Positions 53,344 through 63,746 of a DNA stretch of 64,000 bases are shown here, in pieces. Position 1 is the first letter of the stretch. Every line of letters begins with the position of its first letter. The stretch is from positions 473,503,650 through 473,567,649 of the forward strand of contig CM042684.1 in NCBI GenBank assembly GCA_023614405.1, written 5' to 3'. Position numbers and translations under genes: made by a program. The notes below the pieces were generated by a model. It searched no databases. It saw only the letters and a program-made list of their open reading frames with translations, and was not told the origin of the DNA. Origin of the DNA: Avena insularis (lineage: Eukaryota > Streptophyta > Magnoliopsida > Poales > Poaceae).

Positions 53344-54297
53344 CTATTTGCTGCTTAACCCGACACCTATGGTAACAGTGCGCTCTGGGAACAGATCATC
53401 AACTGGCACTTTCTTTGTATCCTTAGTCGCTTGGAACGATACGCTCCCGTGTGGGTTGGTCAGGGCCGACATATGTTGTTGCGCGGATTGAGCCAATTTT
53501 GCCACCTCTAGTATCTTCCTTTTCTCTTGATCTATCACGAGTGACTCGGCTAAATTAGATCCGGCTGATGCGCACTCGATCGAACGCTGGAAGTCCCCTG
53601 ATATAGTTATCACACCCCTTGGTCCGGAAAACTTCATCTTAAGGTAACTGACATGGGTAGTTGCCATGAATTTGCTCAGCGCTGACCTGCTGAGTAATGC
53701 ATGATAAGCACTTTCCAGATTCACTACCTCGAATTCTAAGTTCTCAGTGCGGCAGTTGTCTCTTGTGCCTAATAACACGTCAACCCGGACCTTACCAATT
53801 GGTTCACAAGAGATTCTTGGCACAATACCGTGAAAAGTGGTCCTTGTCGCTTGCAACATGTTCTCTGTTATACCCAAGTTGTGCATGGTATCCTTGTACA
53901 TAATGTTTATACTGCTGCCATTGTCAATCAATACCTTGGAAAATCTCACGTTGAGATTCGGCCTGATGAACGTTGGATCCAAGACCAAAGCATAGGTTCC
54001 TGGGCTTGGCATGATCTTTGGGTGATCCTTGACATTCCATGTGATCTCTTGATCCGCCCAAGGCATATATCTCGGCACAGCCGCCATTACTGTGTTCACC
54101 TCCATATGCTGGCGCTGTAAGCTTTTCTGGTCATTCTCTTCCGTGGTGAACACACAATAGCTTTGATGATGTTCCCTGTACTCATTTTGTCCTTCATTCT
54201 CGTTGTAACCTTGGCCTTGTTGCTGGTTGTTTCCTACTTGATGCGCTGCATCCCTTCTTTCCGGATTCTCGTACCTCGGCGGAGGTGGTGGCAGCAT
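53344..54297 (-). pseudogene. pol: Element H aspartic protease region
   Basis: A 317-residue frame beginning with a Pro-rich piece (MLPPPPPRYENPERRDAAH) and a Gln/Asn/Glu-rich linker. It then carries ALVLDPTFIRPNLNVRFSK and the active site VLIDNGSSINIMY, followed by LGTRDNCRTENLEFEVVNLE and LKMKFSGPRGVITISGDFQR. The active-site triad Asp-Asn-Gly is unusual in the middle residue but keeps Asp and Gly. It terminates at TAG (53344-53346), the position also occupied by TAG in B and C, and RT sequence follows in the same frame. Confidence 0.83.
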
Positions 54298-54580
54298 CAG
54301 TTGCTGTCCATTCCCCCTATTAGTAACGGTGGCCGGGGTGCTTCATTTCTAGGTGCTTCGTTCCGAGGTGCCTGAGCATTCCCCGAACCCACCTGTTCCA
54401 ATTTCCTCATCCATTCACACTACCGGGTCGTATGATTCGCTGGACTGTTCGGACTTGGCGTATGAAATTTGCAAGGTTGATCTAGCATAGACTAGAGTGT
54501 ATACCTTGGATTATCCTTTCATTCCTGCCATTGCTTTTTCTGCTCCGGGGTCCAAGGCTTCTCCCTTCGCTTTTCTGCTG

Positions 54581-56731
54581 CTAGTTTTGCCCTCCAATTT
54601 TCTGGCATTGGCTTGCTCCGGCATTGGGCTGATCCCGGTCCACTGCTGCAACCTCCTGCGAGTTATACCGATAATCCGGACGCTCATGCCTTCTTTTTCC
54701 TCGGAAATCATTCCTCCTTGATGACCCGGAGATATCTCGGTTGTAATATTCCTCATTTGCTTTGCTAGACATTAGCCAGGGTTGAGTTGGATCTCCCAAG
54801 GCATATGAATCTGCAATCTGGATTGTCTCGGACAGCATGGTTGGCATATCTCGCTGTAACCTTTGCCACAACATACTTCCATATCTACATCCCTGAGCGA
54901 ACCATGCAATTGCTTGTGATTCAATCACCCCTTCGCACGAGTTTCGCACATTGCACCACCGAGTCAGGAAATCTCTATCTGGTTCATTCGGTCTCTGCCG
55001 ACATAATGCAAGGGTCTGTGTTCTGTTGGGTCTCTTGTAAGTGCTTGATAAATTGTTAACAAACAGTTCCTGGAAATCCAACCAATAGTTGACACTCCCT
55101 GGTGGCAAATTGTTCAGCCAAACTCGCGCTGGTCCTTCTAGCATTTGTGGTACATATCTCACTGCCGATCTCAAATTCCCTGTCACGATCTTGACGGCTG
55201 TGGCATAATCAACCAGCCAATCCTCTGTCCTGGTACTTCCATCATAGGTTCGGGTTCCCCTGGCCAGTTGGAAGTTCGGCACTGGTGGCTCATTCATGAT
55301 CTGGGGCCCGAAACATGTTGGACCCGGTGGACCTTGTAACTCGATTTGCTCCAACCTATAAATCCTATCCAACTTCAACCTCGCATCATCTGGCTGCAAG
55401 TTCCTGCTTCCCAACCGTGATCCAATTATATGATGATCTGGTCTGGGGTATCCATCGTTAACCATAGCCGAATAACCATCATTGTATCTTTCTCGATCTG
55501 GATCTGCATGACGCTGTTGTGCTACTTGTCCTGCACTTCCTCCTTGCCGAGGTTCGTGTTGTTGTGCATGTGGTATGTTTTGCCCCGCCCCCACAGGATT
55601 ACGCTGTCCGGCATTGCTATTGGCAGCATTTCTTTGACCGGCATTGCCTTGGTCATGGTTACCCCGGGCAGCCACACCCCGGCTGGTACTGTGGCGATCC
55701 TCGTCAACTTGCACTGCTTTTCCTTTTCCAGCTCTCACCGGGTCATAAGGGACCATTTGCTTGTTTCTTCTCCTGGAGTCCACTACCTCTTCTCTCCTGG
55801 GGTCATGACCTGGAGACGACGCGGCTCCTCTGGATCTCGCCGGGTTATTTCTGGCCGAATGTACCACCTGTGAGGCCCCTGCTGGTGCCGGGTTAGCTTT
55901 GTTTATTTCTTCATTTTTTTGGTATGTGACCCTCAACAAGTGATTCACTCTCTCTTGCTGCCTTTGACGAGCCTCATCGGTCAAGCCTTCTAACTCGGAT
56001 GCGGCCGTGTTTGCTGCTCTCAGGTTCTTTGCTAGGGTACTGTATCGATCCAACTCTCCTGTCACTATCGTAGCTGTCTGACCCGGCCTAGGCTCATACT
56101 CCTTGTCAATCTCGGTGATCAGGTTTCTGCCTTGGATTTGCACTCCATCGATACGATTTTCCTTAGCATACTCTCTCAAGGTGATGTTCAGTGACTGATG
56201 CAGCTCTGCCACCTTCTTTGCTCTGGCTAACATTTTCCGCCTAGTTTCCTCTAACTCAACTTGCGCCTGAGCCGGATCTACCACAAGTGCTATTGGTGTT
56301 GCTAAGCTATCTATCGCTTGCTGGAGCACATTCTCTCGCTTCTCCAGCGGAGGAAACCTATACCTGGTCTGTTTGGGTGTTACCTCTGGCTCTGGCGCTG
56401 GATCTTTGCTCGGTCCCGCATGTGGCGCGGTCATCAGGACTTCAACACTGCTAGTGGGGCGAGTGATACGCACTCCACGAGCGGCGTTGAGAGACGGTTC
56501 GCCTCCTTCGACGACGTGCCGCGGGTGAACGCAGGACTCATCCACCCCGATGTAGATCTTGTGCGTGCCAAGCTTGATGAAGACGCCGTTGCACGGTGGT
56601 GGGTTCTTGCCGAAGCTTCTCGTGTTATCGCTGACGTAGTCAAGCGCTCCAAAGCGCTGAACCAAGCCTGAGACGACACGCTCGCCGGTGCTCGAGAAGT
56701 TTCCTGTCTGGATTTTCACCCCTGCTAGCAT
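54581..56731 (-). CDS. gag: Element H gag
   Basis: About 716 residues from the first in-frame Met after the PBS (56731); the open frame extends upstream to 56878 within the LTR. N-terminal region VKIQTGNFSSTGERVVSG, then a long helical segment (VELEETRRKMLARAKKVAEL), basic low-complexity sequence rich in Arg/Asn/Gln (AGQRNAANSNAGQRNPVGAG), and the Gag core (PARVWLNNLPPGSVNYWLDF, NNLSSTYKRPNRTQTLALC, RDFLTRWCNVRNS), then NRDISGSSRRNDFRGKRRHE. The stop after GGQN at 54581 lies before the expected nucleocapsid end, whose remnants (WTPEQ-type peptide) continue in another frame to 54297. The frame is the longest in the window and intact through the core. Confidence 0.85.
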   Translation of the reverse strand: MLAGVKIQTGNFSSTGERVVSGLVQRFGALDYVSDNTRSFGKNPPPCNGVFIKLGTHKIYIGVDESCVHPRHVVEGGEPSLNAARGVRITRPTSSVEVLMTAPHAGPSKDPAPEPEVTPKQTRYRFPPLEKRENVLQQAIDSLATPIALVVDPAQAQVELEETRRKMLARAKKVAELHQSLNITLREYAKENRIDGVQIQGRNLITEIDKEYEPRPGQTATIVTGELDRYSTLAKNLRAANTAASELEGLTDEARQRQQERVNHLLRVTYQKNEEINKANPAPAGASQVVHSARNNPARSRGAASSPGHDPRREEVVDSRRRNKQMVPYDPVRAGKGKAVQVDEDRHSTSRGVAARGNHDQGNAGQRNAANSNAGQRNPVGAGQNIPHAQQHEPRQGGSAGQVAQQRHADPDRERYNDGYSAMVNDGYPRPDHHIIGSRLGSRNLQPDDARLKLDRIYRLEQIELQGPPGPTCFGPQIMNEPPVPNFQLARGTRTYDGSTRTEDWLVDYATAVKIVTGNLRSAVRYVPQMLEGPARVWLNNLPPGSVNYWLDFQELFVNNLSSTYKRPNRTQTLALCRQRPNEPDRDFLTRWCNVRNSCEGVIESQAIAWFAQGCRYGSMLWQRLQRDMPTMLSETIQIADSYALGDPTQPWLMSSKANEEYYNRDISGSSRRNDFRGKRRHERPDYRYNSQEVAAVDRDQPNAGASQCQKIGGQN

Positions 56732-56736
56732 CGCTA

Positions 56737-56754
56737 GCCCCACGGTGGGCGCCA
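56737..56754 (-). other. Element H primer binding site
   Basis: On the - strand TGGCGCCCACCGTGGGGC, beginning two bases after the LTR CA. It differs from the sites of A/F/G and of C/E, so three different primer specificities occur in this nest. The tRNA is not assigned. Confidence 0.75.
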
Positions 56755-56756
56755 AC

Positions 56757-57566
56757 TGTCGTGGTGGTGGCACGACAGGTGCCATGGATAGGCTAAAGAT
56801 GGGGCCAATGTGTGCTAGGGGAATCCAGGGAGGGAGAGCGTGGTGATTCCACACACGGAAGTTCTTGTATATTCTCAATCAATGGTGTCTTCAAGTACTC
56901 TTGAGGCTCTTAGCAAGAAGGAGACAATGTCTCTTACCCCCTACCAACTAGCCCTAGAGTTCTACCTTAGACTGAGAATGATTCCTCTATTTGCCGTCCT
57001 CCCTCTCTATGGAGGCCCTGGTGCTCCTTATATAGGGGAGCCCGGGTTAAATTCTAGGGCACATGTGGCAGCATATTCTACGAATATGCTCCTTTCCTAA
57101 AGCAGATGCTTCTTTATTCTTCTTTAACGGCTCATCCGGGCTTTGGACGTAACCCGCAGCATCATCCTTGTCTTTTGGCATCACGGGCTATGTCATCCAG
57201 CTTTGCCCGCGTCACCTTGGTCACCACTGACCCTTTTGTCCTCTCCTTTACTTTACTTTGCTCATGCTTCAGCTAATAAAGCCACCTTTTGACCAGCGGG
57301 GAATTCCTTCTCTTTGAAGCCAAGATAATCCGGCTAGCATATAGCTAATCCGGCCTACCCAATTACCTGCAAAATAGATAGGCATGGCCATCATAGATCT
57401 TATGCCGGCCGGACCATTGTCAAGGAAATGCCCCATGGGCCGGGCCACGCCGTGATTCGGCCTGCCTTGAGGTGACCCGATCAGCACTTCGCTTTCACCG
57501 CGCCATACCCCGGCTAACTCGGCCCTTATACCCCGGCGTTGCCCTACCCGGGGGTATCCCCCAACA
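56757..57566 (-). repeat. Element H 5' LTR
   Basis: 810 bp, complete. + strand TGTCGTG ... CCCAACA. Both tips fold: TGTCGTG/CACGACA arms at 56757-56777 and GGGGG/CCCCC around TAT at 57550-57562. TTATATAGGGGAGCCC at about 57028-57043 is shared with the I fragment and the 3' LTR. Confidence 0.93.
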
Positions 57567-57571
57567 AAACT
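57567..57571. repeat. Target site duplication of element H, right copy (AAACT)
   Basis: Direct repeat of 45297-45301. Confidence 0.95.
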
Positions 57572-58780
57572 AAAGGATCATAAAGTCTTTTGGTGACTTG
57601 GGTAGTCATAACATGGTGTGATCATGTGCCAAGTCAACCCAAATAAAGCGTCAAAGGAGAATACCACAATACTATGCTTTAATATGCTAAAACAACGCAT
57701 GATTCTTCAAAGGCACATTAAGGAATCTCAATTGTTTATAACAAGTCATGCTACATCAAAGAATACTAAGCCTAAAGCCAAAACAATATCAAGCATGGCA
57801 TGACAAAGCATGGGCCACAGTCAAAAACAAGCTCTCCTTACCACTTAAGCATGAACTTTCCTACTCTTTTCCAATCCAAACCAAACTATTTGAAAACCAA
57901 TGTATGAAAGAGGGGGTCCAACCAATTTATTCAGCAAACTAAGCAAACCAAGCAAACGAAAACCAAAACGAAAAACGAAAAAGAAGATGCTCCAAGAACG
58001 ACACAACTGTGCATGAAACAATAAAAATGAAGTGTTTGGAAGAAACCTGGGATTTTTATTAATGAAGAAGGGGATGCCCAAGGCATCCCCAAGCTTTGAC
58101 GGTTGTACTTCTTGGATATTTCTTGGGGTGACACGCGTGGCATCCCCAAGCTTGAGCTTTAGTCCATACTTCATCTCATTACTTATTCCTTCCATACACC
58201 TGAAATTTTTTCTTCATACAAAACTTCACACAATCTTTATTAGCAACATTAGTGCACTCTAGATAATAAGTCTTTAGGTTCAGTTCTAACACCAATAAAA
58301 CTTCCATTAAAACACTAGCTACTGTAGAACTTCCCTCAAAAAGATCAATTCCCCAAAAGAACTCAAAAAGGAACCAACAAGAAGCAAATGCAAATAAAGG
58401 CAGAAATCTGTCAAAACAGACCAACAGATAAAGATGAATTTTTGAAGACTTTCTGTTGCTCAAATCGAAAAGTGTTCAACTAATGAAAGTTAGATAACAA
58501 CCTGGGGCAGAAGCACAAAAATTCATGCCTCGAAAGGACGTACAGATATTTTACACAAATTTTTACGGTGAAGCAGAGAAATCTGTTTCGGGACAACAAC
58601 TTTCCCAATCATTACTTCTCATTAGAGGTTACTCTTGGCACAAAAAGCAAATAAAAAGGATAAGGAATGGTTATTACTAAAGTAATAACTTCCAAGACTC
58701 ATCTAAAACTTTTGGGTTATCTCCCAATAAGTACTTTTCTTTAACGCCTTTAAGTTAGGCATAAGAAGCAAGAAAAAGAA
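57572..58780 (-). other. Element G non-coding internal region near the protease ORF
   Basis: No gene. Reverse match to A at about 5869-7060. It includes the hairpin GGGGATGCC/GGCATCCCC at 58070-58090 and the CTAACTTAAAGGCGTTAAAG landmark near 58740-58760. Confidence 0.8.
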
Positions 58781-59191
58781 TCAAGTGTTTGAAGAAACAT
58801 TAAAACCAAATTCCTTGATCTTACCTCTCTTCTTAGGGAAGTGTTCTATACCTTTCTTGAGTGGGAGTTGATATTTAATGGTGCCTTCTTTCATATCAAT
58901 AATGGCACCAACAGTTCTAAGAAAAGGTCTTCCCAAAGTAATAGGACAAGAAGCATTGAATTCAACATCCAAAACATAGAAATCAACAGGGACATAGGCA
59001 TTGTCAACCATAGTAAGAACATCATTAATACTCCCCATGAGTTTCTTTTTAGCATTATCATCAAGTGGGACATTCAAATAACAATCTTCCAATGGTGGCA
59101 AATCAAGCATATCATAAATCCTTCTAGGCATAATAGAAACACTACTATCAAGATCACATAAAGCTTTGAAATCAAAATCATTCACTTTCAT
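58781..59191 (-). CDS. Element G protease-like ORF
   Basis: 136 residues, MKVNDFDFKALCDLDSSVS to FNVSSNT, intact. It has the same DLDSSVSIMP active-site variant as F, then YMLDVEFN-type core residues (PVDFYVLDVEFNASCPITLG) and GRPFLRTVGAIIDMKEG. A TAA at 59219-59221 separates it from gag. Retropepsin-like by similarity; activity is doubtful because the Gly of the D-S/T-G-type triad is Asp. Confidence 0.75.
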   Translation of the reverse strand: MKVNDFDFKALCDLDSSVSIMPRRIYDMLDLPPLEDCYLNVPLDDNAKKKLMGSINDVLTMVDNAYVPVDFYVLDVEFNASCPITLGRPFLRTVGAIIDMKEGTIKYQLPLKKGIEHFPKKRGKIKEFGFNVSSNT

Positions 59192-59218
59192 ATTGATGAT
59201 GGGTTCCCAACTATCTTC

Positions 59219-60757
59219 TTATTTTATAGGAATAGAAGCTTTATGTTTCATCTTTTCTTCTTTAATCTTTATGAGAGCATCAGTAATGTGTTTTGTAAAG
59301 GCCATATTCATAACACTAGCATTAGGACTTTTAGCAAGCTTTTGTAGGAACTTAATAACTTCAGAGATATTGCAACCATCAAGATCAAAACCATAATTAT
59401 CATCTAAAGTAGTAGAGTTGTTACTAGCCTCAACACTAGTGGTAGTGATAGTAGAAACACTAATGTTTCTAGCAATTTCATCTTCTCTTTCCCACTTAGC
59501 ATGCAATTCAGCTAATAGTCTAACATTTTCATCAATTCTAACTTGTATGGCATTAGTGGTAGCAAAGGGATTATCATTAGTTTCTGGTTTAGCAACCATT
59601 TTATTAATCAAAGAGGATTGTGCTTCAGTCAAAGATGATATATTTCTTTCAGCATTAGAAAGTTTCAATTGCAAACTAGGAATTTCGCTATTCAAACTCT
59701 CGAGTTGATGGCTAATATTCTTCAAAATGGTAGATTGTTCCTCCATAGTTTTAGTAAATAGTTTATTTTGCTCATATTGCATTTACATGAAGTTCTTAGT
59801 GGCTCTTTCAACTTCTAAAATTCTTCCTTCACTAGGTAATCCAGGTTTACCATTATAACCATAAGTATTATTAGGAGGGTAGGGCCTATAATTGTTATTA
59901 CCATAAGCATTGTTGCCAAAACTATTATTTCTTATAAAGTTCACATCAACTTGCTCTTCTTGAGCAACCAAAAAGGCTAAAGGAACATGATTTGGATCAA
60001 TATGAGCCTTCCCATTAACAAGCATAGACATAATAACATCAATTTTATCACTCAAGGAGGAGGTTTCTTCAACAGAATTTACCTTCTTACCTTGTGGATC
60101 TCTTTCAGTATGCCATTCAGAATAGTTAACCATCATATTATCCAGAAGCTTTGTTGCAGCACCCAAGGTAATGGTCATAAAGGTACCTCCAGCAGCAGAA
60201 TCCAATAGATTTCTTGAAGAATAGTTCAATCCTGCATAAAAGGTTTGGATAATCATCCAAGCAGTCATTCCATGAGTGGGACAATTCTCTACCAAAGATT
60301 TCATTCTTTCCCAAGCTTGAGCAGCATGTTCATTATCAGATTGTTTAAACTTCATTATTTCACTTCTCATAGATATAATCTTAGCAGGAGGATAGTATTT
60401 TCCAATGAAAGCATCTTTGCATTTAGTCCAAGAATCAATACTATTCCTAGTTAAGGAGTTCAACCATTCTTTGGCTTTTCCTCTCAAAGAGAAAGGAAAC
60501 AATTTAAGCTTTATAATATCTCCATCTATATCCCTATGCTTTTGCATCTCACAAAGTTCAACAAAGTTATTTAGATGGGCTACAACATCTTCATTACCAA
60601 TACCAGAAAATTGTTCTCTCATAACAAGATTGAGCACAGCAGGTTTTATCTCAAAGAAAGTAGCTTCAGGAACAGGTGGAGCAATGGGTGTGCTCATAAA
60701 ATCATTGTTGTTGGTGCTAGTGAAGTCACACAACTTATTGTTTTCAAGAGTAGTCAT
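59219..60757 (-). pseudogene. gag: Element G gag
   Basis: From MTTLENNKLCDFTSTNNND (ATG at 60757; the frame is open upstream to 60853) through ALNLV-type MREQFSGIGNEDVVAHLNNF, LKLFPFSLRGKAKEWLNSL, SIDSWTKCKDAFIGKYYPP and AGLNYSSRNLLDSAAGGTF to RATKNFM, with a stop at 59780-59782. It continues as MQYEQNKLFTKTMEEQS with a coiled coil (IPSLQLKLSNAERNISSL, VRLLAELHAKWERED) to the TAA at 59219. Only this one internal stop breaks it. It is better preserved than F and is the template used here to read the F mutations. Confidence 0.88.
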
Positions 60758-60916
60758 TTTTTGTGTTTTTAATAAAGAAAGCAAACTTGTAAGACTAATT
60801 TTTTGTGTTTTTGATAAAGAAACAAGCAAACAAAACAAAAGTACACTAAGCAAAATAAAAATAACAAAGTAAAGAGATTGGTTATGAGGGACTCCCCTTG
60901 TGAAGATGTGCTTGAC

Positions 60917-60934
60917 TCCTCGGCAACGGCGCTA
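60917..60934 (-). other. Element G primer binding site, mutated
   Basis: On the - strand TAGCGCCGTTGCCGAGGA, the A/F site with the second base G changed to A and another change near the end. Position 11 bases from the LTR. Confidence 0.75.
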
Positions 60935-60945
60935 GAAAAAGAGCT

Positions 60946-62136
60946 TGATGGCCCAAAATATATCGATCTCGTTGGGGAACCCCAAGAGGAAGGTATGATA
61001 AGCACAACAGCAAGTTTTCCCTCAGTTATGAAACCAAGGTTATCAATCCAGTAGGAGCAAGGAAACACCCCAAAGGTGTTGCTAGCTGAACTTTGGCAGG
61101 GCGCACTACCGCTGCCAGCAACAATGTGGAGACCTGCACAACACAACCACAGAACTCTGTCCCCAACTTGCGATGAGGTTGTCAATCTCACCAGTTTTGC
61201 TGAAAACAAGGGATTAAACGTATCGAGTGGAAGAAAGTAATAGTTTGCAGAAAGTAAACACAAAGCAGTAAACAGTTGGTTGTAGATTGAAGGTAAAAGA
61301 AAGGACCAGGGTCCATAGTTCACTAGTGGTGGCTCTCCTTAAGATAGATGACATGATGGGTGAACAAATTACAGCGGGGCAATTGACAAACATCGAGAAA
61401 GCATACAAGCATATACTACTCATCTTGACTCCTTTGAGATTCGACTGGGCATTACAATATTATACATAGACCACCATCCAACTACATCTATGACTAATAA
61501 TCCACCTCCAGGTTATCATCCGAACCCCCTCCAGTATTAAGTTGCAAGCAACGGATAATTGCATTACAAATTGCATGTAAATTAAACAATACGATTGTTC
61601 TATGAACAAATGATTGTTGTTTTCTCCCTAGTAGCAACAACACATCTAGTACCTTAGAGATTTTTGTCACTTCCCGAGATTACTAGAGGCATGAACCCAC
61701 TATCGAGCATAAATACTAACTGTTGGCGTTGCTAGCATCTACTTGGCCAAGATAGCTACTAACAACGGAAAGCATGCAAGATCACAAATAACAAAGACAT
61801 GATAGAATCAATAATCAATCTAAAATAGCATCTCAATATCCATCGGATCCCCGCAAACACAACATGTATGAATTACAAATAGATGATCTTGATCATGAAT
61901 GGAGCTCACAAGATCTAAACATGATAGCACAAAGGAGGAGAACCAGCCATCTAGCTACTACATGGACCCGTAGTCCAGAGATGAACTACTCACGCATCAC
62001 ACCAGAGGGTTGCATGATGATGAAGAAGGCCTCCAGGGTGAATTCCCCTCTCTGGAAGGGTGCCGAGAAGAGCTTCAGATCCCTCCCGATCTAGGGATGG
62101 AGATGACGGCGGCTACAAACTCTTTCGTGGAATTTT
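60946..62136 (-). repeat. Element G 5' LTR, outer end deleted
   Basis: Starts TGATGGCCC (+ strand) and follows the 3' LTR at 42206 closely up to GGAATTTT at 62129-62136, after which about 400 bp are missing and element I sequence follows. Confidence 0.9.
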
Positions 62137-63746
62137 CAATGTGGAGAAGGAATTCTTCGAAGATTGGGAATGGGGACTCGAGCCCTTCACCCGGGACAAC
62201 CCTCCTCCAAACATAAACTTACTTCTTACTGTTTTCCGGATCTTCTCTATATGTCGGTTTACTTTCGTAAGTTGGCAATTGTTGTCTTGTTCTCAGCGAT
62301 TCCTCCAGCAGCCACTAGAGGATGACGAGGTGCTGGCGAGCAAGTGGGTGCCGGACCGCACCGAGGAGGACGAGGAGGAGCCTAATCCGGAGACCTTTCT
62401 GCCTACTCCGGACATCGTCAAATGCAGCGTTGGTAAGGCCTCTTCTCTAAGGGATTAGCCAGATGACGATGACTCGAACGTTGAGGTCCTGGAGGTACTT
62501 GATCCGGTTCTCATTTCTTACGTGCATCTGGTTATGTCCGAATCTTCAGCTAACATGGCCGGTCAGGTCCATGAGGTTCCTCCCCTCGCCACTGGTGGTC
62601 TGGTCCCTGCTTCTTCCCAGAAGCACGCGGCAACCTCGGCCGCAGCTTCAGAGGTACCATCGCCCAAGAAGAGGCAGAAGAAGTCCGGGGGGAAAACCTA
62701 GACTAAGCCGGCCGCCAAGAGCACGGTCCGGAGGATGCCCAAATCTCGGGCTCCCCCAACCTCAGATGAGTAAGCCTTTTTGCCTTTGCCCTTCATGCTT
62801 TTCCCTTTTTGTGTTTGCTTTTGCCTCTTGCTGGCTCTTTCCCCCTTTTACTTGGTGCTTTTTCTTCTTCTCAGAGCTCCTAGGGTCATCCCTCAGAGCG
62901 GCTCTAGCATAGCCTCTCCAATCCGGAGCAGCCCTTCTCCCTCCCCCGCGATGACGACACTCGCCCGCTCAGCCCTATCCAAGAGGGCTCCGCGGCTGTG
63001 CCTGACCAGAGCCCACCTCGTCATGAGGAGGGCAATGTCGGTGCGGGAGGTAGCGGGGCGGCTTTGGATACAACCATGCCGGATCTCCCCAGTTCCTCTT
63101 TAGCCTCAGCGCCAAGTTTTGAGGTGCCAGCTTCATCGGCACCGCCCCAATCAAGTTCTTCTCATACCCAAGTGTTTCCAGCACCAGTAGCACCAGCGGC
63201 ATCAACAGCATCACCAGCGCCAGCACTAGCAGCAGCAACAACACCAACAACACCAGCAGCACCAACAGCAGCACCAGCAGCAAAAGCCTCAGCAGCTTCC
63301 ACTAAGCCTCCCAAGAGGAAGGCCCCGTCAGCTCCCTCCAGATCAACTCCCTAAGTTGCGGATATCTTCCAGCCAGCTCCTCAGGCTTCATCCGTCAAGC
63401 TCAAGAAAGCTGCCGGATCAGCTAATGGGATCTCGTTTGGGTCACACGCTGCCGGATCAGAGGGTAGCAGGCAGCTGGTTTTGCATACCAGCCCTGCTAC
63501 AGCTCAATCCGCCAGGCGAGAGGCCTACGTCAAAGGCCTTGTGGTGATCTACTCTCCTAGCGGCGAAAGTTACAGTCCACTACTAGAGTATGTGAAGAAC
63601 TGGAACAATGCTGAATTCGTTGACCCACAAGATGATCTGTCGGAGAAGTTCGGCCCAGCCGAGTTCAGCGCACAGATGAACTCCGCTACCAAGGCCATCT
63701 CTTTGGCTGGCCGGATGATGGAGGTAATTCTTTTCCTCTGCTGTTA
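62137..63746 (+). pseudogene. Element I antisense ORF (5' exons)
   Basis: Same gene as the H aORF, read on the + strand. Segments: VEKEFFEDWEWGLEPFTRDN, an intron-like stretch, then LEDDEVLASKWVPDRTEEDE with an acidic run, a Lys-rich segment (SPKKRQKKSGGK) with a TAG at about 62699, and a donor at 62772. Next block: Ala/Pro/Thr-rich CAN repeat, TKPPKRKAPSAPSRSTP and a TAA/TAG stop near 63352, then ARREAYVKGLVVIYSPSGES, LLEYVKNWNNAEFVDPQDDL and AISLAGRMME at the donor 63724. It begins at the deletion breakpoint 62137, so the first exon and promoter are missing. The gene continues beyond the window. Confidence 0.62.

Larger units (their letters stand above)
45302..57566 (-). mobile_element. Element H: Tat-like Ty3/gypsy element with antisense ORF
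   Basis: 12,265 bp between perfect AAACT duplications. On the - strand: 5' LTR, PBS, gag, protease, RT, dual RNase H and integrase. On the + strand, between the 3' LTR and the end of pol, lies a multi-exon antisense ORF. It is distinct in LTR, PBS and protein sequence from the B/C/E family. Several frameshifts and stops break pol, and the inner end of the 3' LTR is deleted. Confidence 0.95.
42206..62136 (-). mobile_element. Element G: gag-protease-only Athila-like element
   Basis: On the - strand: truncated 5' LTR (60946-62136), PBS, gag, protease-like ORF, non-coding region, PPT and complete 3' LTR (42206-43803). It is interrupted by element H at 45302-57566. It is the closest relative of F and shares non-coding sequence with A. 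No RT or integrase is present anywhere in its internal region. Confidence 0.9.
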
